DNA of 46,975 nucleotides from an uncultured Bacteroidales bacterium (GTDB lineage Bacteria; Bacteroidota; Bacteroidia; Bacteroidales; Muribaculaceae). Positions 24,798 through 33,565 of this stretch are shown piece after piece. The translations under genes were made by a program, and so were the position numbers. Under the pieces are notes generated by a model. The model was not told the origin of the DNA, searched no databases, and saw nothing but the letters and a program-made list of their open reading frames with translations. Position 1 is the stretch's first letter, and each line of letters starts with the position of its first letter. Location of the stretch: positions 1 to 46,975 of the forward strand of contig CACWNQ010000020.1 of assembly GCA_902762385.1 (NCBI GenBank). The letters are read 5' to 3'.

Positions 24798-27700
24798 TTA
24801 AGCTTTGTCGACTTTCACGTTGAGGTTCCAGCCATCCATGTCGAGAACGATAGCATCGTCGCCCTCAACTGGTTCTAGCTTGATGTCCAGTGCAAGAACC
24901 TGATGTGCGATGTAGTCGCCATAGGCCTCAACGGCATCGTTGATGCGCTCGTCGGGACTGATGGAAACAAGCACCTTGTCGGTAATGTCGAAATTCTTGC
25001 TCTTGCGCACATTTTGGATACGGTTAACAAGTTCGCGTGCCATACCTTCTCGACGTAACTCGTCGGTGACAGTAATGTCGAGTGCTACGGTAAGGTTGCC
25101 CTCGTTCGAAACAAGCCATCCTGGGATGTCCTCGCTGATGATTTCGACGTCGGTGGTGTCAACCACTGCTTCTTGATCGCCAACCATGAGTTTGATGCTT
25201 CCTTCCTGCTCAAGTTTTAGAATGTCGGCTTGTGACATTGTGGTGAGTTGTGCAGCAAGGGCCTTCATGATTTTGCCATATTTAGGACCAAGTTTCTTGA
25301 AGTCGGGTTTCACCTTCTTGACAAGGATGCCTTCGTCGTTACCCACAAATTTAATGCCCTTGACATTCACCTCACTAGTGATGAGGTCGCTCACAGCCTC
25401 GATTGCAGTGCGTTGAGCATCGTCGATTACGGGTATCATAATTGAGGTAAGTGGTTGGCGCACCTTGAGGTTCTTCTTGCGTCGCAGTGCTAGTACCATT
25501 GAGGTCACTTTTTGTGCCATTGCCATGCGGTGCTCAAGGTCGCTGTCGATAACGCTCTCGCAAGCAGTGGGGTAGGGCATGAGGTGTACCGACTTGATAC
25601 TGCCTGTGAGGTCGCGATAGAGCATGTCGCTATAGAATGGTGAAACTGGTGCCATGAGGCGTGCTATGGTCTCAAGGCACTGGTAGAGGGTTTGGTAGGC
25701 GGCGAGTTTATCGTCGTTCATCTCTCCACCCCAGAAGCGCTTACGGTTCAAGCGCACATACCAGTTACTCAGGTTCTCGCTCACGAACTCGTTGATAGCT
25801 CGGGTAGCTCGGGTGGGCTCGTAGTCGTTGAACTGCTCGATAACCTCCTTGACAAGAGAGTTAAGCAGTGAGATTATCCAACGGTCAATTTCAGGACGCT
25901 TCTCGATGGGCACTTGAGGAGTTGCAGGGTCGAAACCGTCGACGTTGGCATAGAGCGCAAAGAACGAGTAGGTATTGTAAAGGGTCCCGAAGAATTTGCG
26001 TGCAACCTCTTCAACTCCTGCAGTGTCGAATTTCAAGTTCTCCCAAGGTGACGAGTTGCTTATCATGTACCAGCGCAGTGGGTCGCTTCCATAGTCCTCG
26101 ATGGTCTTGAATGGATCGACAGCATTGCCTAAGCGTTTACTCATCTTATTGCCGTTCTTGTCGAGCACGAGGCCATTAGAGATAAGCCCCTTATAGGCCA
26201 CACTGTCGAATACCATAGTGGCTATAGCGTGTAGCGTGAAGAACCATCCACGAGTTTGGTCCACACCCTCGGCAATGAAGTCGGCTGGGTAGAACTTGTG
26301 CTCGTCGACAAGTTCTTTGTTCTCGAATGGGTAGTGAAGCTGTGCGTAAGGCATAGCACCACTGTCGAACCACACGTCGATAAGGTCAAGTTCGCGCTTC
26401 ATGGGCTTGCCTGTGTCGCTCACGAGAGTGATATAGTCGACATAGGGGCGATGGATGTCAATCTTGTTATAGTTTTCCTCACTGTAGTCGCCAGGCACGA
26501 AGCCTTTGTCCTTGAATGGGTTGCCACCCATTATGCCAGCTGCAACAGATTTTTCAATCTCGTTATAAAGCTCTTCGATACTGCCTATGCACTTCTCCTC
26601 ACCATCCTCGCTGCGCCATATGGGTAGTGGGGTGCCCCAGTAGCGGCTGCGGCTCAGGTTCCAGTCATTGAGGTTCTCAAGCCACTTGCCAAATCGGCCG
26701 GTGCCGGTGTGCTCTGGTTTCCACTTGATGGTCTTATTGAGCTCAACCATGCGCTCTTTGCGAGCGGTAGAGCGGATGAACCAGCTGTCGAGTGGATAGT
26801 AGAGCACTGGTTTGTCGGTGCGCCAGCAGTGTGGATAGTTGTGCACGTGCTTCTCAATCTTGAAGGCAGTGCCATCTTGCTTCATGCGAATGCACATGTA
26901 AATGTTGAGGTCCTCGGCCTTGCTGGCAGCTTCCTCGTCATATTTTCCGTTGACAGTGAACTTGGGATCGTAGGCATTCTTTACCCATGCGCCGGCATAT
27001 TCCTTGTAGAGTTCTACATTCACGAAGTCCTCAACAAAGTGGGGGTCAAGGTCATCGATATTATAGTACTTACCAGTGAGGTCGACCATTGGGCGGGTCT
27101 CAAGCTTCTTGTTGATCATGTATAGAGCTGGAATGCCAGCAGCCTTGGCCACATTGGCATCGTCGGCACCAAAGGTTGGTGCGATGTGCACGATGCCGGT
27201 ACCGTCGTCGGTGGTAACATAGTCGCCTGGGATAACGCGGAAGCCGTTGTCGTTGCCCACTATCTTGTCGTCGATCTTATCGACTGGTTTAACCCATGGG
27301 AATAGTTGCTCATACTTGATATCGAGCATGTCGTTGCCACTGAATTCAGCTATAACCTTGTAAGGTATAATCTTGTCACCGGGAGTGTACTCGTCGAGAG
27401 GCTTCTCGGCACCTTCGGGCTTGAAATAGGCATCAACACGGGCCTTGGCCATCAGGTAGATGGCTGGGTTGCCGTTGTAGGGGTTGTAGCTCTCGATGGC
27501 CACATAGTCAATCTTGGGACCAACGCACAATGCAGTGTTGCTTGGGAGGGTCCAGGGGGTAGTAGTCCAGGCGAGAATGCGCAGGTTGTCGCGGAACTTT
27601 TCGTCGGCAGCAGCCTTGACGGCCTCGAGTACCTTGTGGCCGTTGTCTACTACAGTGAACTCGGCAGTAACTGTCTGGTCCTTCACGTCGCGGTAGCATC

Positions 27701-28295
27701 CAGGCTGGTTGAGCTCGTGTGAGCTAAGTCCGGTTCCTGCTGCTGGTGAGTAAGGCTGAATAGTGTAACCCTTGTAGAGCAGGCCTTTGTTGTAGAGCTG
27801 CTTCAGTAGCCACCACAGCGACTCGATGTAACTGTTCTTGTAGGTGATGTAAGGGTGTTTCATGTCAACCCAGTAACCCATCTTGTGAGTGAGGTCTTCC
27901 CACTCTTTGGTATATTTCATTACCTCCTTGCGGCAGGTGGCGTTATACTCATCGACGCTTACTTTCTTGCCAATGTCTTCCTTGGTGATGCCTAGAGCTT
28001 TCTCAACAGCGAGCTCTACTGGCAGTCCATGAGTGTCCCAACCGGCCTTGCGCAGCACTTGATAGCCTTGCATAGTCTTGAAGCGGCACACGATGTCCTT
28101 GATGGTGCGGGCCATCACATGGTGGATTCCTGGCATGCCGTTGGCGCTGGGAGGACCTTCATAGAAAACAAAGGCAGGTGCTCCGTCGCGTTCCTCGATA
28201 CTCTTACTGAACACGTTTTCTTCGTCCCATTTCCTAAGGACTTCCTTATTGATGTCCGAAAGGTTGAACTTGTTGTATTCGTTAAATTTCTTCAT
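24798..28295 (-). CDS. ileS: Isoleucyl-tRNA synthetase
   Basis: A 1165-residue class I synthetase charging tRNA-Ile. The HIGH-type motif is in G-P-P-S-A-N-G-M-P-G-I-H-H near residues 48-60. The editing CP1 domain spans about 200-420 (W-T-T-T-P-W-T-L-P-S-N near 252 is its start), and K-M-S-K-R-L-G-N near 690 is the KMSKS loop. A tRNA-anticodon-binding helical domain and a long C-terminal extension follow. The length and the P-S-A-N-G signature place it with the longer eukaryote-like IleRS2 type, often linked to mupirocin tolerance (known of the type, not tested here). Confidence 0.95.
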   Translation of the reverse strand: MKKFNEYNKFNLSDINKEVLRKWDEENVFSKSIEERDGAPAFVFYEGPPSANGMPGIHHVMARTIKDIVCRFKTMQGYQVLRKAGWDTHGLPVELAVEKALGITKEDIGKKVSVDEYNATCRKEVMKYTKEWEDLTHKMGYWVDMKHPYITYKNSYIESLWWLLKQLYNKGLLYKGYTIQPYSPAAGTGLSSHELNQPGCYRDVKDQTVTAEFTVVDNGHKVLEAVKAAADEKFRDNLRILAWTTTPWTLPSNTALCVGPKIDYVAIESYNPYNGNPAIYLMAKARVDAYFKPEGAEKPLDEYTPGDKIIPYKVIAEFSGNDMLDIKYEQLFPWVKPVDKIDDKIVGNDNGFRVIPGDYVTTDDGTGIVHIAPTFGADDANVAKAAGIPALYMINKKLETRPMVDLTGKYYNIDDLDPHFVEDFVNVELYKEYAGAWVKNAYDPKFTVNGKYDEEAASKAEDLNIYMCIRMKQDGTAFKIEKHVHNYPHCWRTDKPVLYYPLDSWFIRSTARKERMVELNKTIKWKPEHTGTGRFGKWLENLNDWNLSRSRYWGTPLPIWRSEDGEEKCIGSIEELYNEIEKSVAAGIMGGNPFKDKGFVPGDYSEENYNKIDIHRPYVDYITLVSDTGKPMKRELDLIDVWFDSGAMPYAQLHYPFENKELVDEHKFYPADFIAEGVDQTRGWFFTLHAIATMVFDSVAYKGLISNGLVLDKNGNKMSKRLGNAVDPFKTIEDYGSDPLRWYMISNSSPWENLKFDTAGVEEVARKFFGTLYNTYSFFALYANVDGFDPATPQVPIEKRPEIDRWIISLLNSLVKEVIEQFNDYEPTRATRAINEFVSENLSNWYVRLNRKRFWGGEMNDDKLAAYQTLYQCLETIARLMAPVSPFYSDMLYRDLTGSIKSVHLMPYPTACESVIDSDLEHRMAMAQKVTSMVLALRRKKNLKVRQPLTSIMIPVIDDAQRTAIEAVSDLITSEVNVKGIKFVGNDEGILVKKVKPDFKKLGPKYGKIMKALAAQLTTMSQADILKLEQEGSIKLMVGDQEAVVDTTDVEIISEDIPGWLVSNEGNLTVALDITVTDELRREGMARELVNRIQNVRKSKNFDITDKVLVSISPDERINDAVEAYGDYIAHQVLALDIKLEPVEGDDAIVLDMDGWNLNVKVDKA

Positions 28296-28321
28296 TGTGG
28301 TTTTATAGAATGTGAGTTTTA

Positions 28322-28810
28322 TTATTTTTTCTTGTCAAAAAGGTTGGCCACACTGTTAACACCAAGCACTAGCACATAGGAGAATGCTGTGAATAGCATC
28401 AGCAGCATTCCAGCTTCGAGCGAGAAGTGGGCTGTGAATAGCGAAATTGCGCAACCTGCAACTACTGCCATGATGGTGAGCAGGATTGCAGTGGTGCGCT
28501 TGTCGCACTGCAGCAGTTCCTTGCGCTTGCCAAGTAGGAGCGTTGTTGCAAGTGCGGCCATTGCAATGGCAATGAGCAGGACCACCATCCACGACTCGCG
28601 TGCCCAGGGTGTGGCACAGGCAACCAAAGCTGCCATGGGCACAATGCGCTTTGTACTATAGCTCTCGTCGCTTTCTTGCAACCAGGCCATGAACTGCTTG
28701 TTGCTGTAGTCTTTGCCCTTTAGAGTGAGCAAATCCCCCTTAAGCATCACAACTAGTGCGTAGAAGCTCGAGAATGCTAGTAATATGTTGGCTATCAATT
28801 GATAATCCAT
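28322..28810 (-). CDS. Small integral membrane protein, function unknown
   Basis: A 162-residue protein with four hydrophobic segments (about 5-25, 55-75, 78-98 and 118-155). The start at 28810 (MDYQLIANIL) is the first Met after a -7-like element TATATTTG (minus, 28843-28850); an in-frame ATG 22 codons upstream would run through that promoter. It ends L-F-D-K-K-K. It lies 26 nt before ileS in the same direction and is probably co-transcribed. No family recognised. Confidence 0.6.
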   Translation of the reverse strand: MDYQLIANILLAFSSFYALVVMLKGDLLTLKGKDYSNKQFMAWLQESDESYSTKRIVPMAALVACATPWARESWMVVLLIAIAMAALATTLLLGKRKELLQCDKRTTAILLTIMAVVAGCAISLFTAHFSLEAGMLLMLFTAFSYVLVLGVNSVANLFDKKK

Positions 28811-28916
28811 AACTTTAGATGGTTGGTCCCTAAAATAATTTGCAAATATACAAATTTCGCTCGAATTACAGCGCACTTACACATCTATAAATAAAGAAAA
28901 ACTTGTTAACAAGGCT

Positions 28917-29795
28917 TTAACGATTGTGGCGCACCGAGAGTGGGGTGGTGCCGCGCATGCGCTTGTAGAATTTGTCAAACGAGGCACTGGTAGCGAAGTG
29001 CAATTGGTCAGCAATCTGCTCGACGGTGAGAGCTGTTGATTTGAGCAGACGGGTGGCCTCCATTGCAAGCAATTCGTTGATGCATTCCATCACTGTGCGG
29101 CCTGTTATCTGCTTAACTATTCTAGATAGGTAGGTGGTGGTGATGAAGAGACTGTCGGCGTAGAATTTCAGGGTGCGATGCTCAAGATAGTTGTTTGTGA
29201 GTAGAGTGTAGAATGAGACAAAAATCTCTTCGCTCTGTCGTGACATAGAGAGTCTGGTTTTCTCAAATGACTGGATGCTGATGAGATCGTTGATGAAAAC
29301 CGAGTAGAGGTGCTCCAAAATCTCACTTTTTAGTGATAAAGGTTGCATGATATATTGCCTGATGAGGAGCATGAGCGACTGTAGCCGCTGGGCGTCATCA
29401 GGTAATAGACTGACCTTGGAATTTCCATAATTAGAAAGATGTATTACCGAGGCCTTGATGAGGTTTCGGAAGGCTTGCGTGTCGTGTGCCATTTGCTGGT
29501 CTATAATGAGGCAAATGCCTTTATAATCATCGCTTGCCTCATAAATGTAGATGGGACTTCCAGGGTAGAAAACAAACATCTCGTTAGGGGTGAAAATCAT
29601 TTCGCCGCCTCCGTTGTCAAGGATGATGTGCCCCTCGGTCACAAGGGTGAAACTGTATATTTTCAGCTCTCCAGTCATTTCGTTGGTGAGCATTGTGAGC
29701 TGCTTGTTAGTGAGAGCGCAGGTGAGTTTGTTGTCCCATGTCTCTCGCTCGAGCATCTGTAGATGTGTTGTGCTTATTTCGTTTAGATTTGGCAT
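28917..29795 (-). CDS. AraC family transcriptional regulator
   Basis: A 292-residue regulator. A cupin-like effector domain (about 1-150; F-T-P-N-E-M-F-V-F-Y-P-G) is followed by two helix-turn-helix units (about 190-290). The second carries the AraC signature: A-D-Q-L-H-F-A-T-S-A-S-F-D-K-F-Y-K-R near 260-278, then G-T-T-P-L-S-V-R. The start at 29795 (MPNLNE) is preferred since the next Met upstream falls within the -7 element TATCTTTG (minus, 29814-29821). Regulated genes are unknown; it is not divergent from an obvious transporter or enzyme operon. Confidence 0.85.
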   Translation of the reverse strand: MPNLNEISTTHLQMLERETWDNKLTCALTNKQLTMLTNEMTGELKIYSFTLVTEGHIILDNGGGEMIFTPNEMFVFYPGSPIYIYEASDDYKGICLIIDQQMAHDTQAFRNLIKASVIHLSNYGNSKVSLLPDDAQRLQSLMLLIRQYIMQPLSLKSEILEHLYSVFINDLISIQSFEKTRLSMSRQSEEIFVSFYTLLTNNYLEHRTLKFYADSLFITTTYLSRIVKQITGRTVMECINELLAMEATRLLKSTALTVEQIADQLHFATSASFDKFYKRMRGTTPLSVRHNR

Positions 29796-29896
29796 ATCGT
29801 GATATTTTTGTTGCAAAGATAATAAAAAATATCGTTTGTTTCGTTTGGGATAATCATTGGTTTTTAAAAAATAGTGTTTATCGAAGAAAAACGCTT

Positions 29897-29904
29897 TAAT
29901 TTTG
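29897..29904 (+). promoter_or_regulatory. -7 box of the small winged-helix gene
   Basis: TAATTTTG, perfect TAnnTTTG, with a predicted leader of about 45 nt before the ATG at 29955. Confidence 0.5.
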
Positions 29905-29954
29905 TAGCATCAAATTAAACAAACAATTTTATTAACATAAAAAATCAAATAAAA

Positions 29955-30134
29955 ATGGAAGCAAAAGAGCAAGTATTGGAAGCTATGCGCAAGGCAGGTG
30001 TGCCTTTGGCGGCTGGCAAGGTGGCAGAGCTCACTGGTCTCGACCGCAAGGTTGTTGACAAGGCATTTGCCGAGTTGAAGAAAGAGGGCGCTATCACATC
30101 GCCCGTGCGTTGCAAGTGGGAGCCTGCTAAGTAA
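29955..30134 (+). CDS. 59-residue winged-helix (MarR-like) small protein
   Basis: A short gene with a clean ATG after an AT-rich leader and a good terminator after it. The protein (M-E-A-K-E-Q-V-L-E-A-M-R-K-A-G-V-P) has helix-turn-helix spacing: A-A-G-K-V-A-E-L-T-G-L-D-R-K-V-V-D-K-A as helices 2-3, then F-A-E-L-K-K-E-G-A-I and a basic wing ending C-K-W-E-P-A-K. It matches the small MarR/HTH-domain proteins common in Bacteroidota, probably DNA binding. Own promoter and terminator make it monocistronic and likely abundant. Confidence 0.8.
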   Translation: MEAKEQVLEAMRKAGVPLAAGKVAELTGLDRKVVDKAFAELKKEGAITSPVRCKWEPAK

Positions 30135-30159
30135 GGCTGCTTGCGATTTTCAAGATTTA

Positions 30160-30213
30160 ATGGTTGGGTTATTGTGATTGCATTGCTGCAACCATAATGC
30201 CCAATCATTTTTT
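30160..30213 (+). terminator. Terminator after the winged-helix gene
   Basis: A 9-bp stem (ATGGTTGGG with CCCAATCAT, one G-T pair) closes a large loop and is followed by six T. Confidence 0.65.
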
Positions 30214-30239
30214 CAAAATTGAAAATAGTCTAGATTGAT

Positions 30240-30719
30240 ATGGAAACAATATATGACTTTAAGGCATTTACTAGCAAAGGAAAGGAACTGGACTTCGCTC
30301 AGTTTAAGGGTAAGGTGTTGCTCATTGTCAATACAGCAAGCAAGTGTGGTTTCACTCCTCAGTTCAAGGGGCTTGAGGAGCTGAACCAGAAGTATAAGGA
30401 TCTTGGATTGGTGATTATAGGGTTCCCTTGTAACCAGTTCAACCATCAGGACCCAGGCACCGATAGCGAGATTGAGGACTTCTGCCAGCTCAACTATGGC
30501 GTGACGTTCCAGATTATGAAGAAAATCGATGTCAACGGTGATGATGCCCACCCCATCTTCAAGTTCTTGAAGAGCAAGACTAAAGGTCTGCTGGGTAGCG
30601 CCATCAAGTGGAACTTCACCAAGTTCCTTATTTCGCGCGACGGTGAGGTGATAAAGCGTTATGCACCCATCACAGCGCCCGAGAAAATAGTTAAGGACAT
30701 CGAAGAAATGTTAGGATAA
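30240..30719 (+). CDS. Glutathione peroxidase family thiol peroxidase
   Basis: A 159-residue peroxidase reducing hydroperoxides, usually thioredoxin-dependent in bacteria. The peroxidatic Cys lies in V-N-T-A-S-K-C-G-F-T-P-Q near residue 36. The second motif, G-F-P-C-N-Q-F, lies near 61-67 and W-N-F-T-K-F-L near 123. The Cys in place of selenocysteine is normal for bacteria. It is the first gene of a three-gene redox unit: its TAA overlaps the next ATG (TAATG at 30717-30721). Confidence 0.92.
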   Translation: METIYDFKAFTSKGKELDFAQFKGKVLLIVNTASKCGFTPQFKGLEELNQKYKDLGLVIIGFPCNQFNHQDPGTDSEIEDFCQLNYGVTFQIMKKIDVNGDDAHPIFKFLKSKTKGLLGSAIKWNFTKFLISRDGEVIKRYAPITAPEKIVKDIEEMLG

Positions 30720-31375
30720 TGAAGAGGATTATAATTATTGACGGAGGCCCTCGCAAGACTTTCAACACGGCCTCGATGTTGCAGAAGATTGCCGAGGGTG
30801 CTGCCTCGGTGAGTGAAGAAATTGAAGTGAAGACCGTGCGCCTTTATGGCATGGACTACAAGGGCTGCATGTCGTGCTTGGCTTGCAAGATTAAGGACAA
30901 GGCAGTTAACGTGTGCAAGTTCCGTGACGACCTCACTCCAGTGCTAGAAGAAGTGGCTCAGGCTGACGGACTTGTGATGGGGTCTCCCATCTACTTCAGT
31001 GAGGTGACAGCGCAGCTGCGCGCATTCCTCGAGCGCCTGATATTCCCATGGCTGTCATATAACGACTACAGCCTCACCGCACCCAAGCGCATCCCCGTGA
31101 TTCTCACCTACACAATGAATGCCAATGCCGAGATGGCCAAGGGCGTTTATCAGGCTATGGGAATTATTGAGAGTTGCCTCAACAGGGCGATGGGCGATGT
31201 GGAGCACGTGGACGCCCTTAACACCTATCAGGTGAAGAACTACGACCGCTATGAGCTTGCTGGTTTCAGCGAGGAGGCAAAGCGTGAGTACCGCGAACAG
31301 AACTGGGAGAACGACCTGCAGCGAGCCTACGATGCAGGCCGCCGCATGGCCGAGAAAATTTTAAAAAACCAATAA
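30719..31375 (+). CDS. Iron-sulfur flavoprotein / NAD(P)H-dependent FMN reductase
   Basis: A 218-residue flavodoxin-fold protein of the NADPH-dependent FMN reductase/iron-sulfur flavoprotein type. The FMN loop G-G-P-R-K-T-F-N-T lies near 9-17. The compact Cys motif C-M-S-C-L-A-C near residues 50-56, with a later Cys (V-C-K-F), likely binds a [4Fe-4S] cluster. A second FMN-contact motif, G-S-P-I-Y-F, is near 88-93. Such proteins move electrons during peroxide or oxygen stress in anaerobes. One-base overlap with the peroxidase gene implies coupling. Confidence 0.82.
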   Translation: MKRIIIIDGGPRKTFNTASMLQKIAEGAASVSEEIEVKTVRLYGMDYKGCMSCLACKIKDKAVNVCKFRDDLTPVLEEVAQADGLVMGSPIYFSEVTAQLRAFLERLIFPWLSYNDYSLTAPKRIPVILTYTMNANAEMAKGVYQAMGIIESCLNRAMGDVEHVDALNTYQVKNYDRYELAGFSEEAKREYREQNWENDLQRAYDAGRRMAEKILKNQ

Positions 31376-31389
31376 TTAAAAATAAAACT

Positions 31390-32331
31390 ATGGAAATAAA
31401 AGCAGTAAAATTCCGCAAAAACGGATTCTATGGACAGCCATTTGCCTTTGGTGGCGAGGAAGGGCTGGATAAATTCGATAAAAACATTCGCTATCGTGGC
31501 AGCTTGCAGAACTACTTAATTGATACTGGCGACGAGGTGATTTTGGTAGATACTGGTCTTCCTGCAGGAACACCCGAGGAGGTGCCCGATGAGAACTCGC
31601 CAGCCTACACCGGTGAGGACATCTGTACCTACATGGAAGCCTTCGCGGCTCTGGGTTACAAGCCTGAGCAAGTGACTAAAATATTGCTCACTCATCGCCA
31701 CAGCGACCACTCGGGCGAGTTGCGCTCGTTCCCCAATGCCAAGATTTATGTGAATGAGGATGAACTTGCTGCCGAAGAATTACAAGGCCTCGACAACATC
31801 GTGCCTGTGAGCTTCACCGATGGGGCCTACTACAACTTCCCTGAGTGCCAGAAAATTCAAGAAGGCATTTTTTACATCAAGGCTAAGGGCCACACCCGCG
31901 GCAACAGCATCATCATCGTTGAGATGGACGGCTTGTTCTACATGATTCACGGCGACATTACTTACGTTGACGAGGCTCTTTATGAGAACAAACTCTCGGT
32001 AGTCTACGACGACCTTGAGGCAGCCCGTGAAACCCTCGACCGCGTGCGCGAGTTTGTTCGTAATCATCCCACTGTTTACATCTCAACTCACTCGCCACAA
32101 GGCTATGAGAACCTTGAGGCAAAGCGTGTTATGGACCTCGACAACCCTGTAGAGACCATCTTTGATGAGATTGACTTCACCAAGAAAGAAGCCTCGGGCA
32201 AATATGTGTGCTCAATCTGCGGCTACGTCTACGACCCCGCCGAGCACGACGGCGTTGCCTTCGAAGACCTCCCCGACGACTGGCGCTGCCCCCGCTGCAA
32301 GCAAGCCAAGGACAAGTTCAACAAAGCATAA
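31390..32331 (+). CDS. Metallo-beta-lactamase-fold hydrolase fused to rubredoxin
   Basis: A 313-residue two-domain protein. Residues about 1-260 form an MBL fold with the metal motif L-T-H-R-H-S-D-H near 97-104, a third-ligand region K-G-H-T-R-G-N near 163, and M-I-H-G-D-I near 180. The C-terminal 50 residues are rubredoxin: C-S-I-C-G-Y near 274-279 and W-R-C-P-R-C-K near 300-306. The classical flavodiiron protein has a flavodoxin between these; it is missing here and may be supplied by the neighbouring flavoprotein. It is third in the redox operon. A role in O2 or peroxide reduction is inference. Confidence 0.85.
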   Translation: MEIKAVKFRKNGFYGQPFAFGGEEGLDKFDKNIRYRGSLQNYLIDTGDEVILVDTGLPAGTPEEVPDENSPAYTGEDICTYMEAFAALGYKPEQVTKILLTHRHSDHSGELRSFPNAKIYVNEDELAAEELQGLDNIVPVSFTDGAYYNFPECQKIQEGIFYIKAKGHTRGNSIIIVEMDGLFYMIHGDITYVDEALYENKLSVVYDDLEAARETLDRVREFVRNHPTVYISTHSPQGYENLEAKRVMDLDNPVETIFDEIDFTKKEASGKYVCSICGYVYDPAEHDGVAFEDLPDDWRCPRCKQAKDKFNKA

Positions 32332-32356
32332 GCCTGCATAGCCGTTCTATATTAAA

Positions 32357-32396
32357 AATGCCATTGAGGTTACCTTACCTCGATGGCATTGATTTT
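32357..32396 (+). terminator. Terminator of the redox operon
   Basis: A 14-bp stem with one G-T pair (32357-32370 with 32377-32390), six-base loop, then GATTTT. Confidence 0.8.
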
Positions 32397-32478
32397 AGCT
32401 TGATAGGTCTTTATCCGTTTTTTAAGTCTTTATCAAGAAAAAAACTCAAAAAATATTTTCCGATTGGAAAAAATAGTT

Positions 32479-32486
32479 TACCTTTG
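32479..32486 (+). promoter_or_regulatory. -7 box upstream of the long-hairpin RNA
   Basis: TACCTTTG is a perfect TAnnTTTG and predicts a start near 32493. The -33 region has only TTTTC at the ideal distance, so the promoter is probable rather than certain. Confidence 0.5.
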
Positions 32487-32492
32487 CATTTG

Positions 32493-32700
32493 GTTTAGTG
32501 GCAATAGTCACTAACGACATTGTCGGAAAAAAGCGTTATGCTCATTTTGTAAATCGAGAACCTAGGAAATTTTCGAACTTACTACAAGAGATGGCATAGC
32601 GGCTCTACGCTCATAGCGTGGTGCTTGCTGTATCACATCTGTAGTATAGGTACTCCTAGGACCTTCGATTTAGTGTGGTATAGTAGTTCCACGCTTTTTT
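32493..32700 (+). ncRNA. Structured RNA, 6S-like long hairpin
   Basis: An imperfect hairpin spans 32527-32700. From the base: AAAAAAGCGT/ACGCTTTTTT (32527-32536 with 32691-32700), AAATCGA/TCGATTT (32551-32557 with 32665-32671), CCTAGGA/TCCTAGG (32561-32567 with 32654-32660), ACTACA/TGTAGT (32581-32586 with 32640-32645), GATG/CATC, then a terminal hairpin ACGCT-CAT-AGCGT (32607-32619). An unpaired bubble (32568-32580 opposite 32646-32653) sits mid-helix. It ends in six T and no frame is open. A single near-200-nt helix with a central bubble is the architecture of 6S RNA, which binds RNA polymerase; Bacteroidales 6S is a good candidate. The 5' end is inferred. Alternatively it is an island-specific RNA. 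Confidence 0.55.
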
Positions 32701-32738
32701 AATTTGTAATTGGGTTTGGAGCTACCCTATATTATATT

Positions 32739-33071
32739 GTGATGGGCGAGAGAATAAAATTCCCGATTTTTGAAATAGATGGAAACACATTTCAGGTAAA
32801 AGTTTCTACTGAAATATACTCTGTAGAAGCCATAAACGCTTCTTGCTATAAATTCTCAGGTGACTTCTACATCCACCAGGAACAAAACAAGCAAGAAAGT
32901 ATTGTTATTGTAACCTTGCAGTCTAAGGATGATAAAGCTATTAATGAAACAGTCTGCAAAGAGTTTTGTAACGATTTGATTGACCAACAACTTCGTGTTA
33001 CTACAAACGACCGCTTCGGCCATATCCGCGATTTAATTGTAGAAGAAGCATTTAAGCCTGTAAACAAATGA
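32739..33071 (+). CDS. hxsD: His-Xaa-Ser system protein HxsD
   Basis: A 110-residue soluble protein. It fits HxsD, the small partner of the HXS radical SAM pair. A mixed alpha/beta N-terminal part (F-E-I-D-G-N-T-F-Q-V-K-V) leads to the helical C-terminus, L-I-D-Q-Q-L-R-V near 80-87 and I-R-D-L-I-V-E-E-A-F near 97-106, the most family-like part. A second ATG one codon in could be used. Its TGA overlaps the next ATG (ATGA, 33068-33071). The protein may present the substrate leader to the maturases, like other RiPP recognition partners; that is inference. Confidence 0.75.
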   Translation: MMGERIKFPIFEIDGNTFQVKVSTEIYSVEAINASCYKFSGDFYIHQEQNKQESIVIVTLQSKDDKAINETVCKEFCNDLIDQQLRVTTNDRFGHIRDLIVEEAFKPVNK

Positions 33072-33565
33072 AAAAAACAATAATATTTCTTGCTATGTTG
33101 GCTTGTGTATCAGTAGCATCTGGTCAAGGCTATTTTTGTAACGAGAAGTCGTTAAAACTTTCAGTTTCAAAAGTTAAAAGAATATGTCGTATTATCAATC
33201 AGAACTATGAAAAGAATGGAAATGTATCTGACTTGCAGATAACAATTTCATTTTTAGAATCTTTTCATGAGTTTTTAGATAGCGGACCTTACCAAGACCG
33301 AGGTACAGTTCGAGTCGATAAAAAAGGTTATAAAATATCTTACAAAAGCGTTCAACATAGGGATGGGTATTGTCATTTTCACAAACAAAATGATGATTGC
33401 TGCTCGTCTAAAGATGAAACTGAAATCTTTATCCCATATGATTTATCGAAATGCTACCATTACCATATGATGTATTGGGGGGTTCCTACTAGTGTTGGTG
33501 GTTCTGCAATTATTAAATCCATAGAGCCTTGGCATAAAGAACTTATTAAAGCAATAAAAAGATGA
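33068..33565 (+). CDS. Unknown exported protein inside the HXS operon
   Basis: A 165-residue protein with a signal peptide (MKKTIIFLAMLACVSVASGQ). The mature part has several Cys (G-Y-F-C, R-I-C-R, Y-C-H-F-H, D-D-C-C-S-S) and a His/Tyr cluster (C-Y-H-Y-H-M-M-Y-W-G-V-P) near 143-155, hinting at disulfides or metal binding. It is coupled on both sides by ATGA overlaps (33068-33071 with hxsD, 33562-33565 with hxsB), so it is an integral operon member. I do not recognise the family. It could be a periplasmic partner or handler of the modified HxS proteins; it has no HxS tail itself. Confidence 0.7.
   Translation: MKKTIIFLAMLACVSVASGQGYFCNEKSLKLSVSKVKRICRIINQNYEKNGNVSDLQITISFLESFHEFLDSGPYQDRGTVRVDKKGYKISYKSVQHRDGYCHFHKQNDDCCSSKDETEIFIPYDLSKCYHYHMMYWGVPTSVGGSAIIKSIEPWHKELIKAIKR

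Larger units (their letters stand above)
32332..32492. other. Intergenic region between the redox operon and the island RNA
   Basis: No gene. It contains the redox-operon terminator (32357-32396) and then an AT-rich stretch leading to a -7 box at 32479-32486. The AT content rises here, marking the left edge of the island. Confidence 0.5.
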
